Positions 35,365 to 47,817 of a stretch of DNA of 64,000 nt are shown here, piece by piece. Positions within the stretch are counted from its first letter, which is position 1. Every line of letters begins with the position of its first letter. The notes under the pieces are model-generated. The model saw nothing but the letters and a program-made list of their open reading frames with translations. It ran no database searches and was not told the DNA's origin. A program made the translations under genes and the position numbers. The DNA is from Micromussa lordhowensis (taxonomy: Eukaryota > Cnidaria > Anthozoa > Scleractinia > Lobophylliidae): positions 17,203,609 through 17,267,608 of the forward strand of contig OZ026597.1 of NCBI GenBank assembly GCA_964020085.1, written 5' to 3'.

Positions 35365-35705
35365 AATTTGTCTTTTACAATGACAAGACCCCAAAGTGGT
35401 CAAATGCCAGGAATAAATGTGGGGAAAAGACGCTGTAAACTTGCCATAAACAAAGCTATGTGAAATTTATTAAAAAAGGACGCGAGCATTGTCAATAGCT
35501 TTTCTCGCTTTTTGATTGGCTACTTAAGCAAGTCAATAAAATCCCATTGGTTAAAAAGTTGACAGTTTGACAGCTGAACGTTGAACTGTTGACAGCTTGC
35601 ATAAATTAAAATTTTATCCGTCCATACTCTTATTGATGATAAAAATGAGCCAATCAGCGCACAAGAAATTAGACAGTTATTGTAAAAACACTGCTAATCA
35701 TCTAG

Positions 35706-35827
35706 GCAGAGAATTTTACTGTGGACATTGCCTCAGTCATATTTTTTTTGTCTGGCTGTCGCCCTGTAGAGAGAATTTTACTGTGGACATGCCTCAATCA
35801 TTTTTTTCTCCTGGCTATCACCCTGTA
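35706..35827. repeat. Tandem repeat, two copies of about 60 bp
   Basis: Two units sharing GAGAATTTTACTGTGGACAT, CCTCA.TCAT, a T run and TGGCT.TC.CCCTGTA. Related sequence with CATTGCCTCAGTCATAA lies near 54475-54546, upstream of gene B exon 2. Confidence 0.75.
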
Positions 35828-36579
35828 AGTAATGCTATAATGTTGTGTAAATTTTCATTGTTCATCAGCTTGTTGATAAATCAACTTTTTGCTGGATAGA
35901 AGGATTGAATGCAAAAATCTCAAGCCTTCTTGCATGATATAAATGGTACTTCCTAATGAGGACTGATAATACCACAATTCTCATCTTTTTACAATGCAAA
36001 AAGACAGACAACAAGCATCCACAGCACTTTCACATGGGATTTCCTCTACTAGGTGTTTGCAATAAATTAATAAAGGTCACTAACCTCTTATTAAATCCTA
36101 AAAGGGCTTTTTATTTGTCTTTGAGCATGTCTAGTTGAAACTGAAGAAGTTCCTTATCTGCTCTTGTATGAAACATGTTGAGGTTGGTGTGCCATGACCC
36201 TTCAGGTGTCAATGGGTTAATTCTCATCTGTTCTGTCAGAATATTTTTTGTTTTGAACATCTCTCATGTTTCTAATAAATTATTGAGGCCAGAGTGCTTA
36301 CTTGGAAACCAAAACCAGGATCTTTACATTCAGTACATGTACTGTACGTCATATAATTTATAAATTATAGTTTGATGTTTAGCTGATGTGGTGAGAATAG
36401 CCGTAGGAAGCTACATGTTGTACAATACTTCAGTAAGCAAGTAAGTTATTTATCAAATTAAAAACATGAACATATTTTAAATGGGCAGGTAAGCGCTTGT
36501 AAATGCAGGGAATAGTATAGCAAAGGATGAATAAAAGCAATTTACGTATATAATCCTACAGTACTGGTCTGCCATTGTG

Positions 36580-36870
36580 GGAGATGGCCTTGTGGTTAGT
36601 GCACTCAACTTGGGAGTGAACGGTTTGGGTTCAGGCCCTAGCTGGGGACATTGTGCTGTCTTCTTGGGCAAGCCACTTTACTCTCACAGTACCTCCCTCC
36701 ACCCAGGTGTATGAATGGGTAGTGGCAAATTCAATGCTGGAGGGTAACCCTGCGATGGACTAGCATCCCATTCAGGGGTGAGTAGAAATACTCCTGGTCG
36801 CTTCATGCTACCAAAATCGGGATAAGCTCCGGCCCGATGAGCCACTCGGTGCGTATGTAGACTTTTTACC
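36580..36870 (+). mobile_element. tRNA-derived SINE
   Basis: The left part is tRNA-like: GATGGCCTTGTGGTTAGTGC serves as an A box and GGTTCAGGCCC as a B box. The body contains CCTGCGATGGACTAGCATCC, then ATACTCCTGGTCGCTTCATG and ATAAGCTCCGGC. From memory this body matches a conserved SINE domain shared by cnidarian and other animal SINEs (Nin-DC type). It lies inside the TTAA transposon. Confidence 0.75.
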
Positions 36871-37954
36871 GTTCTACTGGTCATGAGAGTGTTTCTCACA
36901 AATCATACTTACCACAGTTATCAGGTTTAAAAATTCTCTGACTTATCCCTGACTGACTAAATAATCACAAATTAAAATGTCGGATGCAGTAGCAGCCTCC
37001 AGCCTCTCCTAACAGCCATAATCTCCACCCATTTATGACTGATACGTTTTCAACAAATTTACTTATTTGTTGAGGAAATAATCTTTGAGATTCAGGCAAT
37101 GTTTTAATTTTATCTGATTTTCCTTCCAAATGTCAATTCCCTGACACAAAATAAAATTCCGATCCCTAATCTTGATGAACTTTTCCCTAAACAGTTTCTG
37201 ACCTGTGAAAACCCTGCAACCCATAGCAAAAAAAAAACGAAAAAAAGGACTACATGTCATGTAAAACGACAAAAAAAAGATGAGCTTAAACGTTAAACCT
37301 TCGCCCAAAACAACTATCGGTAAGGGCTTTCATACTGAAAGAAAGACAATTGTAAACATCATCTTTTGCAAAATAACACAAGGCAAAGACTCGAACATGA
37401 ACTTTATTAATAATCTTTGAACAGCAGTTTTCAACATATTCAGAAAGGCTCACCAATCCATGTGATCGATTCTTTCGTCTAGTTGTTGATATCCTGATGC
37501 CATCTTGTTTACTCGACGAGTCTGATTCACTCAAGTTTATATGGCCTGAATCGTTGCCTGATTCCAATGGTTCGAACTTACACGGCTGTAATGGTCATTT
37601 CCAAATAAGACATCAGGGTCTTGATCTATTTTATACATCGGCTAGCCAATAAACGCCAGGAAATCCTTGAAACAAACTCGGTAATTCCAAGGGAATTATC
37701 TATTTGGTCGCGAAAATGAGCTCGCCAAATATGACGTCACAAAACCTATAATTTCGTTTCCACTCCAAGCGCGGCCATTTCTGGTTCGTTTTCGTGAAGC
37801 TCTCGGAAATCGTCGGATTTTCGTGTCTTGGGCGCTACAATTCGCACAAAACTTATTTTTAAGAGTTGATTCTGCTTCCTGTTGATACAACTGACTTTTT
37901 CACGAAGGTTTTTCGAGAAAAGAAAAATTGTCCAAATTTCGTTGCATTTGACCT

Positions 37955-40070
37955 TTAAACCAAGATTTTCACTACTTCAACGTTTGTTTGATTTCCGAAA
38001 TCATCCACTGTTTGATCTCTAACTAAAACCGTTCGCTTATAATCTACTAACAGATCTGAACAGATTTTAAAAAGTAAACTAAAAGAGAGGTAAACTTCTG
38101 ACCGAAGTGAGATGGCATTCCCACGTTTTGCTATGAAGAACTTCACTGATAATTATCCAGGTTAGTCAGTTGTGATTTCGCTGACGGTATTTCGGTGCTG
38201 TGATTGAACGGTTTTAGTTATATGTAAGCCAAATGATATTTTTTGTGAGAAAACCAGCGTAACATTTGTCTGCAGAGCCACGTTTCCCTCGTGTCCAGGC
38301 TCCAACGGCTAAGAAAGACAGGGGGTTCTGGGGACGATAATGAACTTTGGAGTTTAGTAATTTAATCCTTGTTAATTTTCAATTTTAGAAGCACTATGTT
38401 CATTCACCAGAGAACATGATAGTTCATTTCTTGTAGGGGAGAGTGTGTTGATGCGAATTTGTAAATTATCTTGGTATAACTTCCTCTACTCCATCAGGAA
38501 TATTTTACGTGTTAGAACCGTGCAGTAATATTAGATCTCGATTTCTCGCTCAGGTCTGAAATAGGGTATGGAAAATCAATGCTTTGGTCTGAAATAGTGT
38601 ACAAGTTTCAAGGCTCGGGCCGCACACCCCCACCAAAACCTTCAGGGAGTACCCCCTTCCCCGGTGTGGACTTGGGGTGGAGGTTGGAGTTTGTGGGGGG
38701 TGGGGTAGAATACGACTAGCAATTTTCTTCAAAGGAGGAATAAAAAAAACAAGTAAGTTGTTAGTGTTTGAAGTGAGAGTGTGGTCAAACTACAACAAAC
38801 AAACAAAATTAAGTTGAAGCAGCACAATAACTGTGATTGTAATTTAATGTGCACTACAGTGCTTCCTTGTTGATCGGTTTGTAGAAGACAGTATACCGGA
38901 TTGTACTCACCAACACCAACCGCACCAGACACCACAAATGCAAATTTGCTGCAGCACAAAAGCTACATACTTGACCCTTCACCCCACTGCAGCGAAGAAG
39001 GGCTTTGGCTTTGTTCAGTTGTTGTAAGCAGCTGAAACAGGAAGTTGTAATTAAAATAGCCTGAGTTGTGTTTGTGTGATTCATAACTCCTGCCTATATT
39101 TTGTTTTGCATTTGTTATCGTTAACTCAAGGTCACTAAAGTTTGTACGTGTCCTTGTTTTCTTTTTCCGTGCTTCTTTTGAATACATGCCATCGAAAATG
39201 CCGGAGGTTGAAGCTATTTATGTGTGCTCCCTTCAATTGTCATGTTCATAGGCCGTGACATTGTGATATCACGCAAGCGTACTCTTGTAAGTAATTATGG
39301 AATAGCCAATGCAAATGGCCAGATTTTCCAGAGACGTCACTAACAAATATTTCCTAAACCTATTCTCTGGTTTGAGCAAAGTTTTAACTTGCAGCTCTCG
39401 TGAATTAATGGCAGCAAAGATAACTTCAGATGACAATTTTGTGAGCCCACGGACAGTTTGAACGGAAGAGTTAAGCAAGGGAAAACCCCTGTTGTTGCCA
39501 TGGTGATGTAAAGCTATTCTCTCTTCAAATGTTGTACATTGTTTTTAAGCTGGATTGAATAACTTTCAGAAGCTCTTTGTGAGGAATGAACCAATCATAA
39601 AGCTCATTCTCACTCGACATGTGTCAGTCACGTTGTCCTGAATGAATTTGGTTGGGTTATTAGACCGCCTGTATTATTACATCGTATGGCATGATATCTA
39701 ACAGCAAATATATGGAAGTCAAACTCGAGAGGAAGGATCCATTAACAGCTTGATCCAACGGAGGGGACTATATTAAGCTGATGGCAAAATTCTAGCAATC
39801 ACAGTAAATTGGTCTCTTTAGTTCACCACAAGGTTCAGCCAGAGCTTCTTTCTCCCTAAACGTCAAGTCATGGAAAAATCTGAGTTGAAAACCCTGGATT
39901 CTCTGACAACAGGAGCTGAGAGAGACAGTAAGCTGGTCAGCCTACTGAATTTTTTTATGGCACAAAATTTGCCTTGGAAACTGGGTAGGTAGCCGATAAT
40001 AATTGTTTTAATAACACAATATGTATAGGAACGGAGCTTTCTCCGCAAAAACATGACTGGATATTATTAT
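37955..40070. repeat. Spacer duplication, copy 1 (partial copy of the gene B 5' region)
   Basis: Collinear with 49974-53561 at high identity. This copy lacks about 1.47 kb present in the other (50518-51990). The junction reads CCATCAGGA then ATATTTT then ACGTGTTAG, and the few extra bases suggest deletion and end joining here. The copy stops at 40070, where array units resume. It includes a second copy of the candidate gene B first exon. Confidence 0.88.
38112..38160 (+). pseudogene. Orphan copy of the candidate gene B exon 1
   Basis: Same 49 bases and donor (G|GTTAGT) as 50131-50179, encoding MAFPRFAMKNFTDNYP. The nearest gene B exon 2 is 16.5 kb away across array 2, so this copy is probably not used, although it could act as an alternative first exon. 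Confidence 0.4.
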
Positions 40071-40384
40071 AGTTTATCTTCAAGGTACAAAAGTTGTTCA
40101 TCGATCGGGTGACAAATCAAGCCAGCACGCACTACATTTTCCTGGCGAAACAAAATCACGATTGTCATTAGTCCAAGCCAGTCAAGGGAAACAACTTTGA
40201 AGATTTCAAAGCAATCTTTCAACATCTGAAAACTGAGATCATTCTGATCGCAAAACTAGACGAGCATGCGCATTCAATAATTTCAAATCAACACATCAAA
40301 CGGCTGAACAAAATCTAGAAAAAAGGATTGCTTCGACGGCATCCGGCTTCATGTTTTTGTTATATTAACAAAAAGCAAGTGTGT

Positions 40385-40468
40385 TGTCAGGAGTGGGATT
40401 CGAACCCACGCCTACAAGAGTAGACTGCGACCTGAACGCAGCGCCTTAGACCGCTCGGCCATCCTGAC
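40385..40468 (-). tRNA. tRNA-Leu (CAG)
   Basis: Identical to the consensus. Its flanks match the unit of the degenerate copy at 21249, so the two share an origin but this one is undamaged. Confidence 0.96.
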
Positions 40469-40646
40469 TTGCACGTGATCAAGAGCTAAATCTCTTGTCA
40501 GAAACAAGTCATATTTAGCAAAGCTTTAGACATTCTTGACCCAGAGTCGTTTGTCCCTCTTAGCCGGCGAAGCCTTGGCACGAAGTTAGAAAGGGATATG
40601 TTCTTGTCAGTTTTATTTTTATAGCAGCCTCAGTTCAAAACATACT

Positions 40647-42019
40647 ATGTACTTATTGACTGAGTGGGAGGGACGGACGGGAAAATATTTGGCTCGAGGT
40701 CGGGGCGTACGGACCGAGCGCAGCGAGGTCCGTACGTCCTGACCGAGAGCCAAATATTTTCCCGTCCGGCCCGACCTTACTCAGTCAATAAGCATTTTAT
40801 CATATGACCACTTACTGTTGAAAATTTTGAAAATTCTGTTCGAGCCTAAATACGACCGATTACATAAGATCAGACGGCTGCGCGCGCGGAACAATTATAT
40901 GAAAGTTTCTACAACAAAACTTTGTCATTTATCAGTTTCTTCGCGTCGAACAAGAAACTCACAATTCATCGAAAAACACAATTCACGTTCTCATTTTTGT
41001 TTGTGCTAAAAAGCCAACAGAAAGTTGACATAAAGCTGTCAAAAATGTGTCAAGCCATCAAAAACTTTGCGAGTTCACGCTTCACTGAAATTGTTTACAA
41101 ATTTTTATCTGAAGACTCACGAAAATGTCGGCGTCGTTTCAAGCTATTTGTCGACCTCTTGGATTCTCTAAAACAAGGGACAACCGGGCAACTGAATATT
41201 TATGACGCATGTTGGCTCCTGCAAACAGTGCCTTGGTTTGCTGACTTTGCTGGTGTAGTGGAAATTACACGGTTAAACACAAGCGAGTTTTTATATTTAT
41301 CTGGATGAAGCGTGCGGTAATGAACCTGTATTCGCATTCAGTTTCGTCTCTTCAAATACCACTGACGTAGAAACTACAGAGCAGTTTATCCTACTGCACA
41401 CAAGGTATGTTTGTGATTTTTCTACCAGTCAACCAACTTCTCCCAGAAACTCTGAAACTCGAAGAAAACATTTATATCGTACTTTGTTTACTTCTTCGGT
41501 TTTCTTTCTTTTGACCCATGATGAATTCTTTGATGCCATTGAAGAAAAGAAGTTTCGCCGACTGTTTGCTTATTTGAAAGGTTAATTATTGGACAGTTTA
41601 TCCCGCGGAAAAGTTGTTTCCTTGACCGCCTGTTTGCTTGTTGGTTTCCGAGAAAGTTGTGAGCTTCTTCATTTGCGAGGAGTGTTAAATTTCTTTCTTT
41701 GATTTCGGAATGAGTTAGTTCGCGACTGAAGTAGTTCTGCATGGGACAATTCGCCTGGATAGTAAAATTCGCTCTCAGAATGTTCAATTTCATGACTCAT
41801 TGTGGAGAGAACAAACTTTGGCAGCAACAAAATATTGTTTTTGCCACACGCATCGATTTTTTCCGCACTCGTTTCTAGTAGGGCCGTACGCATTTCTAGT
41901 AGGGCCGTACGTGTTTTTCCGGCCCTATCACTTCGAGGCGTACGGCCCTCATACGGGACCTTTTCTCTTATGGTTTTGCAAGGAAATTGCGCGCGGGGCC
42001 GTACGGGTCATATGATAAT
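40647..42019. mobile_element. Composite repeat insertion in array 2, 1373 bp
   Basis: Inserted between CAAAACATACT and GGAATTTACG; array 1 has the uninserted sequence near 20510. The left part (40652-40792) is a palindrome with arms starting CTTATTGACTGAG and a centre GACCGAGCGCAGCGAGGTCC. The remainder is bracketed by TTATCATATGACC (40797) and its reverse complement (42006), with CGTACGGCCC motifs near the right end. No clear target duplication. A 128-codon frame inside (40922-41308) is unrecognised. Confidence 0.75.
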
Positions 42020-42688
42020 GGAATTTACGAACATCTTCCTCCAGACGTCCACTCATTAATGGTTTATCTTGTAAAATGTAGCTTGATCTGTAAATCAAAT
42101 GCGCAACGTGTAATCGACAGGTCTATTGTTCTTTATTATCTCTGAAACGGGCTCAGGGATGTTTGACGAGCATGCGCAATTCAAATCAACAGATCAACAC
42201 ATTAAACGGCTGAACAAAATTTAGAAAAAAAGGATTGCTTCGACGGCATCCGGCTTCATGTTTTCGGTATGTCTTGTCAGAAACAAGTCATATTTAGCAA
42301 AGCTTTAGACCTTCTTGACCCAGAGTCGCTTGCTACTCTTATCCGGCGAAGCCTTGGCACGAAGAAAAGATTACGTTGTTAGAAAGGGATATGTTATTGT
42401 CAGTTTTATTCTGATAGTTTATCTTCAAGGTTTACCAAATTTCTAAGCAGCCTCAGTTCAAAACATACTGGAATTTTGAACATCTTCCTCCAGACTTCCA
42501 TTCATTAATGGTTTATCTTGAAAAATGTAGCTTGATCTGTACATCAAATGCGCAACGTGTAATCGGCATGTCTATTGTTCTTTATTTTCTCTGAAACGGG
42601 CTCAGGGATGTTTGACGAGCGTGCGTAATTCAAATCAACACATCAACACATCAAACGGCTGAACAAACTCTAGAAAACAAGGATTGGT

Positions 42689-42772
42689 TGTCAGGAGTGG
42701 GATTCGAACCCACGCCTACAAGAGTAGACTGCGACCTGAACGCAGCGCCTTCGACCGCTCGGCCATCCTGAC
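42689..42772 (-). tRNA. tRNA-Leu (CAG), one substitution
   Basis: One D-loop change (T to G). The usual 3' flank is deleted, so the gene abuts another part of the unit; a T4 run from that sequence lies about 11 bases downstream and could still terminate transcription. Confidence 0.9.
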
Positions 42773-43693
42773 TGGCACATGATCAGGAGTTAAACTGAAT
42801 CTCTTGTCAGAAAAAGGCATATTTAGCAAGGCTTTAGACATTCTTGACCCAGAGTCGCTTGCCCCTCTTAGCCGACGAAGCCTTGGCACGAAGAAAAGAT
42901 CACGTTGTTAGAAAAAGTATGTTATTGAAAATTTTATTCTTATAGTTTATCTTTAAGGTTTATCTTTAAGGTTTAGCAAGTTCCGGAGAAACCACAGTTA
43001 AAAGTATCCTATGATTTATGCATGTCATGGAAAGGTTATCTTTGAAAATGCAACTTAATTTCTACATCAAATGCGCAACGCGTAATTGACATGTCTATCC
43101 TTCTTGATGGCTTTCCTCTCCAGGGAAAAAAGTTGTTATCTCTGAAACAGGTACGGTGATGTTGATTAATCTATCTAGCAATCTCTTTCTTTCTATAAAA
43201 CAAACATCGTCCAGTTTCTTTGTAGAATATCAGTGTAATAACCATTCGCCGGATATGTAAACGTACCCAAGAAGTTATGAAAGTGAAATTGTTCTTTGAA
43301 ATTTTATTAAGTACATCCATTTTTATGTTTCATGATTTTACCTATTTTTTTTCTGTTTTCATATGACATGCGCATAAAAGGCTACAAAAGTTGTTCATCG
43401 ATCGGGCGACAAATCAAGCCAGCACGCACTGCATCTTCCATGCGAAACAAAATCACGATTGTCATTATTCCAAGCCAGTCAAGGGAAACAATACTTGAAG
43501 ATTTTAAAGCATTCTTTCAACATCTGAAAACTGAGATCATTCTGATCGCAAACCTTGACGAGCATGCGCAATTCAAAAATTTCAAATCAGCAAATAAGAC
43601 GGCTAAACTCGGCTAAACAAAATCTAGAAAAAAGGATTCCTTCGATGGCATCCGGCTTCATGTTTTCGTTATATTAACAAAAGGCAGGTGTGT

Positions 43694-43774
43694 TGTCAGG
43701 AGTGGGATTCGAACTCACGCCTTCAAGAGTAGACGACCTGAACGCAGCGCATTAGACGGCTCGGCCATCCTGAT
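43694..43774 (-). pseudogene. tRNA-Leu pseudogene, anticodon-stem deletion
   Basis: 81 bases. Three bases of the 3' anticodon-stem strand are missing (AGACGACC instead of AGACTGCGACC on the plus strand), with further changes in the T stem, D arm and first base. The fold is broken. Confidence 0.9.
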
Positions 43775-44047
43775 TTGCACATGGTCAGGGGATAAATCTC
43801 TTGTCAGAAACAAGTCGTATTTAGGAAAGCTTTAGACATATTGTTCGCAGAGTCGCTTTGCCCTCTTATCCGGTCAAGCCTTCGCACGAAGAAAATATTA
43901 CGTTGTTACAAAATATATATATTATTCTAAATTTGATTCTTGTAGTTTGTCTTTAAGGTTTACTAAATTCCTAAGCAACCACAGTTAAAAATATAGTGTA
44001 TTTTATGGACATCTTCCTCCAGACTTCCATTCAATAATGGTTTATCT

Positions 44048-44480
44048 TTATTTCGCCTGTAAAGGCGGCGAAATACGAGATACAAAAACCTTCAACTTGT
44101 TGCGCAACATTGTTTCGTAACATTGTTTCGTTGCAAGTTATCGTCAATGTTTCCCGTTTTTCACCTTGCGTGATCAAAACATTTGTTGCGGGTTGAAGAA
44201 AGTTGTTGCGAAAAGTAGAGCGCGGGTCTACTTTGAGCAACAAATTTTGGCATTGTTGCTCGTTTTTCATCAAATTCACAAGTTGTCACGCAACAAATTT
44301 GCTCGTGCCCTAGCAAATCAACCAATCAGCGCTCCGCATTTCTTCAACCTGCAACAAATGTTTTTGTTGCGGGTCAGGTTGATCACGCAAGGTGAAAACG
44401 CGAAACATTGACAAAAACTTGCAACGAAACAATGTTGCGCGACAAGTTGAAGGTTTTTGTATCTCGTATTTCGCCGCCTT
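44048..44480. mobile_element. MITE with long terminal inverted repeats, copy 2
   Basis: Same arms and same insertion point as 23121-23543. The centre has an extra CAACAAATTTTGGCATTG-like piece near 44238. Shared position shows the block was duplicated after the MITE inserted. Confidence 0.85.
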
Positions 44481-44669
44481 AAATCAAATGCGCAACGTGT
44501 AATCGGCATGTCTATTGTTCTTTAATGGGCACAGGGATGTTTGACGAGCATGCGCAATTCAAATCAACACATCAACACATCAAACGGCTGAACAAAATTT
44601 AGAAAAAAAGGATTGGTTCGACGGCATCCGCCTTCACCTTTTCGTTATATTGACAAAAAGCAGGTGCGT

Positions 44670-44753
44670 TGTCAGGAGTGGGATTCGAACCCACGCCTAC
44701 AAGAGTAGACTGCGACCTGAACGCAGCGCCTTAGACCGCTCGGCCATCCTGAC
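44670..44753 (-). tRNA. tRNA-Leu (CAG)
   Basis: Identical to the consensus; counterpart of 23733. Confidence 0.96.
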
Positions 44754-45177
44754 TTGCACATGTTCAGGAGCTAAATCTCTTGCCAGAAACAAGTCGTATT
44801 TAGCAAAGCCTTACACATATTGTTCGCAGAGTCGCTTTGCCCTCTTATGCCGCCAAGCCTTCGCACGAAGAAAAGATGAGGTTGTTACAAAAGATATATA
44901 TTAAAAATATAGTGTATTTTATGGACATCTTGCTCCAGACTTCCATTCATTAATGGTTTATCTTGAAAAATGTAGCTTGATCTCTATATCAAATGCGCAA
45001 CGTGTAATCGGCATGTCTATTGTTCTTTATTATCTCTGGAACGGGCACAGGGATGTTTGAGGAGCATGCGCAATTCAAATCAACACATCAAACGGCTGAA
45101 CAAAATTTAGAAAAAAAGGATTGGTTCGGCGGCATCCGGCTTCGTGTTTTCGTTATATTAACAAAAACCAGGTGTGT

Positions 45178-45261
45178 TGTCAGGAGTGGGTTTCGAACCC
45201 ACGCCTACAAGAGTAGACTGCGACCTGAACGCAGCGCCTTAGACCGCTCGGCCATCCTGAC
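45178..45261 (-). tRNA. tRNA-Leu (CAG), one substitution
   Basis: One T-loop change (TTCGAAA), tolerated in tRNAs. Belongs to a 508-bp unit absent from the array 1 block, an expansion after the block duplication. Confidence 0.92.
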
Positions 45262-45962
45262 TTGCCCATGATTGGAAGCTAAATCTCTTGTCAGAAACAA
45301 AGCATATATAGCAAAGCTTTGGCCATTTTTGACCAAGAGTCGCTTGCCCCTCTTAGCCGACGAAGCCTTAGCACGAAGAAAAGATCACGTTGTCAGAAAA
45401 AAATGTTATTGAAAGTTTTATTCTTATAGTTTATCTTTAAGGCTTAGCAAGTTCCTAAGCAACCACAGTTAAAAGTATACTGGAATCGTCCAGTTTCTTA
45501 GCAGAATATCAGTGTAATAACCATTCGCCAGATATGTAAACGTACCCAAGAAGTTATGAAAGTGAAATTGTTCTTTGAAATTTTATTAAGTACATCAATT
45601 TTTATGTTTCATGTTTTTTACCTATTTTTTTCTGTTTTCATATGACATGCGCATAAAAGACTACAAAAGTTGTTCATCGATCGGGCGACAAATCAAGCCA
45701 GCACGCACTACATTTTCCAGGCGAAACAAAATCACGATTGTCATTATTCCAAAGCCAGTCAAGGGAAACAACATTTGAAGATTTCAAAGCATTCTTTCAA
45801 CATCTGAAAACTGAGATCATTCTGATCGCAAAACTTGACGAGCATGCACAATTCAAAAATTTCAAATCAACACATCAAACGGCTGAACAAAATCTAAAAA
45901 AAGGATTGGTTCGTCGGCATCCGGCTTCATGTTTTCGTTATATTATCAAAAAGCAGGTGTGT

Positions 45963-46046
45963 TGTCAGGAGTGGGATTCGAACCCACGCCTACAAGAGTA
46001 GACTGCGACCTGAACGCAGCGCCTTAGACCGCTCGGCCATCCTGAC
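45963..46046 (-). tRNA. tRNA-Leu (CAG)
   Basis: Identical to the consensus; counterpart of 24727. Its long spacer has lost about 220 bp. Confidence 0.96.
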
Positions 46047-46523
46047 TTGCACATGAACAGGAGGTAAATCTCTTGTCAGAAACAAGTCATATTTAGCAGA
46101 GCTTTAGACATTCTTAACCCAGAGTCGTCTTAGCCTGCGAAGCCTTGGCACGAAGAAAAGATTAGGTTGTTAGAAAGGGATATGTTATTGTCAGTTTTAT
46201 TCTTATAGTTTATCTTTAAGGTTTACCAAATTGCTAAACAGCCTCAGTTCAAATCATACTGGAATTTGTGAACATCTTCCTCCAGACTTCCATTCATTAA
46301 TGGTTTATCTTGAAAAATGTAGCTTGATCTGTACATCAAATGCGCAACGTGTGATCGGCATGTCTATTGTTCTTTATTATCTCTGAAACGGGCACAGGGA
46401 TGTCTGACCACCATGAGCAATTCAAATCAACACATCAAACGGCGAACAAAGTTTAGAAAAAAAAGATTCCTTCGACGGCATCCGGCTTCATGTTTTCGTT
46501 ATATTAACAAAAAGCAGGTGTGT

Positions 46524-46607
46524 TGTCAGGAGTGGGATTCGAACCCACGCCTACAAGAGTAGACTGCGACCTGAACGCAGCGCCTTAGACCGCTCGGCCA
46601 TCCTGAC
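46524..46607 (-). tRNA. tRNA-Leu (CAG)
   Basis: Identical to the consensus; counterpart of 25288, which carries a stem mutation. Confidence 0.96.
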
Positions 46608-47223
46608 TTGCACATGATTAGGAGGTAAATCTCTTGTCACAAACAAGTCGTATTTAGCAAAGCTTTAGACATATTGTTCGCAGGGTCGCTTTGCCCTCTT
46701 ATTCCGCCAAGCCTTCGGACGAAAAAAAGATTACGTTGTTACAAAAGATTTATCTTCTTCTAAATTTTATTCTTGTAGTTTGTCTTTAAAGTTTACCACT
46801 ACTTGTAGTTTGTCTTTAAAGTGAAATTGTTCTTTGAAATTTTATTAAGTACATCCATTTTTATGTTTCATGTTTCTTGCCTATTTTTTTTTTCTGTTTT
46901 CATATGACATGCGCATAAAAGGCTGCAAAAGTTGTTCATCGATCGGGCGACAAATCAAGCCAGCACGCACTGCATTTTCCAGGCGAAACAAAATCACGAT
47001 TGTCATTATTCCAAGCGAGTGAAGGGAAACAACATTTGAAGATTTCAAAGCATTCTTTCAACATCTGAAAACTGAGATCATTCTGATCGCAAAACTTGAC
47101 GAGCATGCACAATTCAAAAATTTCAAATCAACACATCAAACGGCTGAACAAAATCTAAAAAGAGGATTGGTTCGACGGCATCCGGCTTCATGTTTTCGTT
47201 ATATTAACAAAAAGCAGGTGTGT

Positions 47224-47307
47224 TGTCAGGAGTGGGATTCGAACCCACGCCTACAAGAGTAGACTGCGACCTGAACGCAGCGCCTTAGACCGCTCGGCCA
47301 TCCTGAC
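47224..47307 (-). tRNA. tRNA-Leu (CAG)
   Basis: Identical to the consensus; counterpart of 30564 across the retrotransposon-free site. Confidence 0.96.
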
Positions 47308-47786
47308 TTGCACATGGTCAGGAGGTAGATCTCTTGTCAGAAACAAGTCATATTTAGCAGAGCTTTAGACATTCTTAACCCAGAGTCGTTTGTCCCTCTT
47401 AGCCTGCGAAGCCTTGGCACGAAGAAAAGATTACGTTGTTAGAAAGGGATATGTTATTGTCAGTTTTATTCTTATAGTTTATCTTTAAGGTTTACCAAAT
47501 TGCTAAACAGCCTCAGTTCAAATCATACTGGAATTTGTGAACATCTTCCTCCAGACTTCCATTCATTAATGGTTTATCTTGAAAAATGTAGCTTGATCTG
47601 TACATCAAATGCGCAACGTGTAATCGGCATGTCTATTGTTCTTTATTATCTCTGAAAGGGGCACAGGGACGAGCATGCACAATTCAAAAATTTCAAATCA
47701 ACACATCAAACGGCTGAACAAAATCTAGAAAAAAAGGATTGGTTCGACGGCATCCGGCTTCATATTTTCGTTATATTAACAAAAAA

Positions 47787-47817
47787 GCAGCGCCTTAGAC
47801 CGCTCGGCCATCCTGAC
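47787..47817 (-). pseudogene. tRNA-Leu remnant, 5' 31 bases only
   Basis: Only the 5' acceptor strand, D arm and start of the anticodon stem remain; the 3' half is deleted up to the A-rich flank (AAAAAAGCAG). The reciprocal type of loss to the remnant at 22834. Confidence 0.88.

Larger units (their letters stand above)
33988..37954. mobile_element. TTAA-flanked DNA transposon, 3967 bp, apparently non-autonomous
   Basis: Perfect 23-bp terminal inverted repeats: AGGTCAAATGCAACGAAATT then TGG at 33988-34010, and the reverse complement at 37932-37954. The flanking TTAA is duplicated (33984-33987 and 37955-37958). The sister spacer has the empty site, AACTTAAACC, at 49972-49981. TTAA duplication with AG...CT ends fits the Kolobok superfamily better than piggyBac, whose ends start CC; this is from family knowledge. 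I see no transposase. The longest frames are 93 residues (minus, 37567 to 37286) and 84 residues (plus, 34441-34695), neither recognised. The interior carries other repeats, including a 174-bp palindrome and a SINE. Confidence 0.88.
43775..46795. repeat. Array block duplicate of 22855-25555
   Basis: Second copy of the MITE-bearing block. It ends with TTTACCACTACTTGTAGTTTG, the undisturbed version of the retrotransposon target. Confidence 0.8.

Noticed and set aside
33988..37954. piggyBac assignment from the TTAA duplication
   Set aside because: Ends are AGG...CCT rather than the CC-start typical of piggyBac, and no transposase is present; Kolobok-type is the better working label.
40922..41308. 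128-codon frame inside the composite insertion
   Set aside because: No recognised domain and no start context; part of a dispersed repeat.
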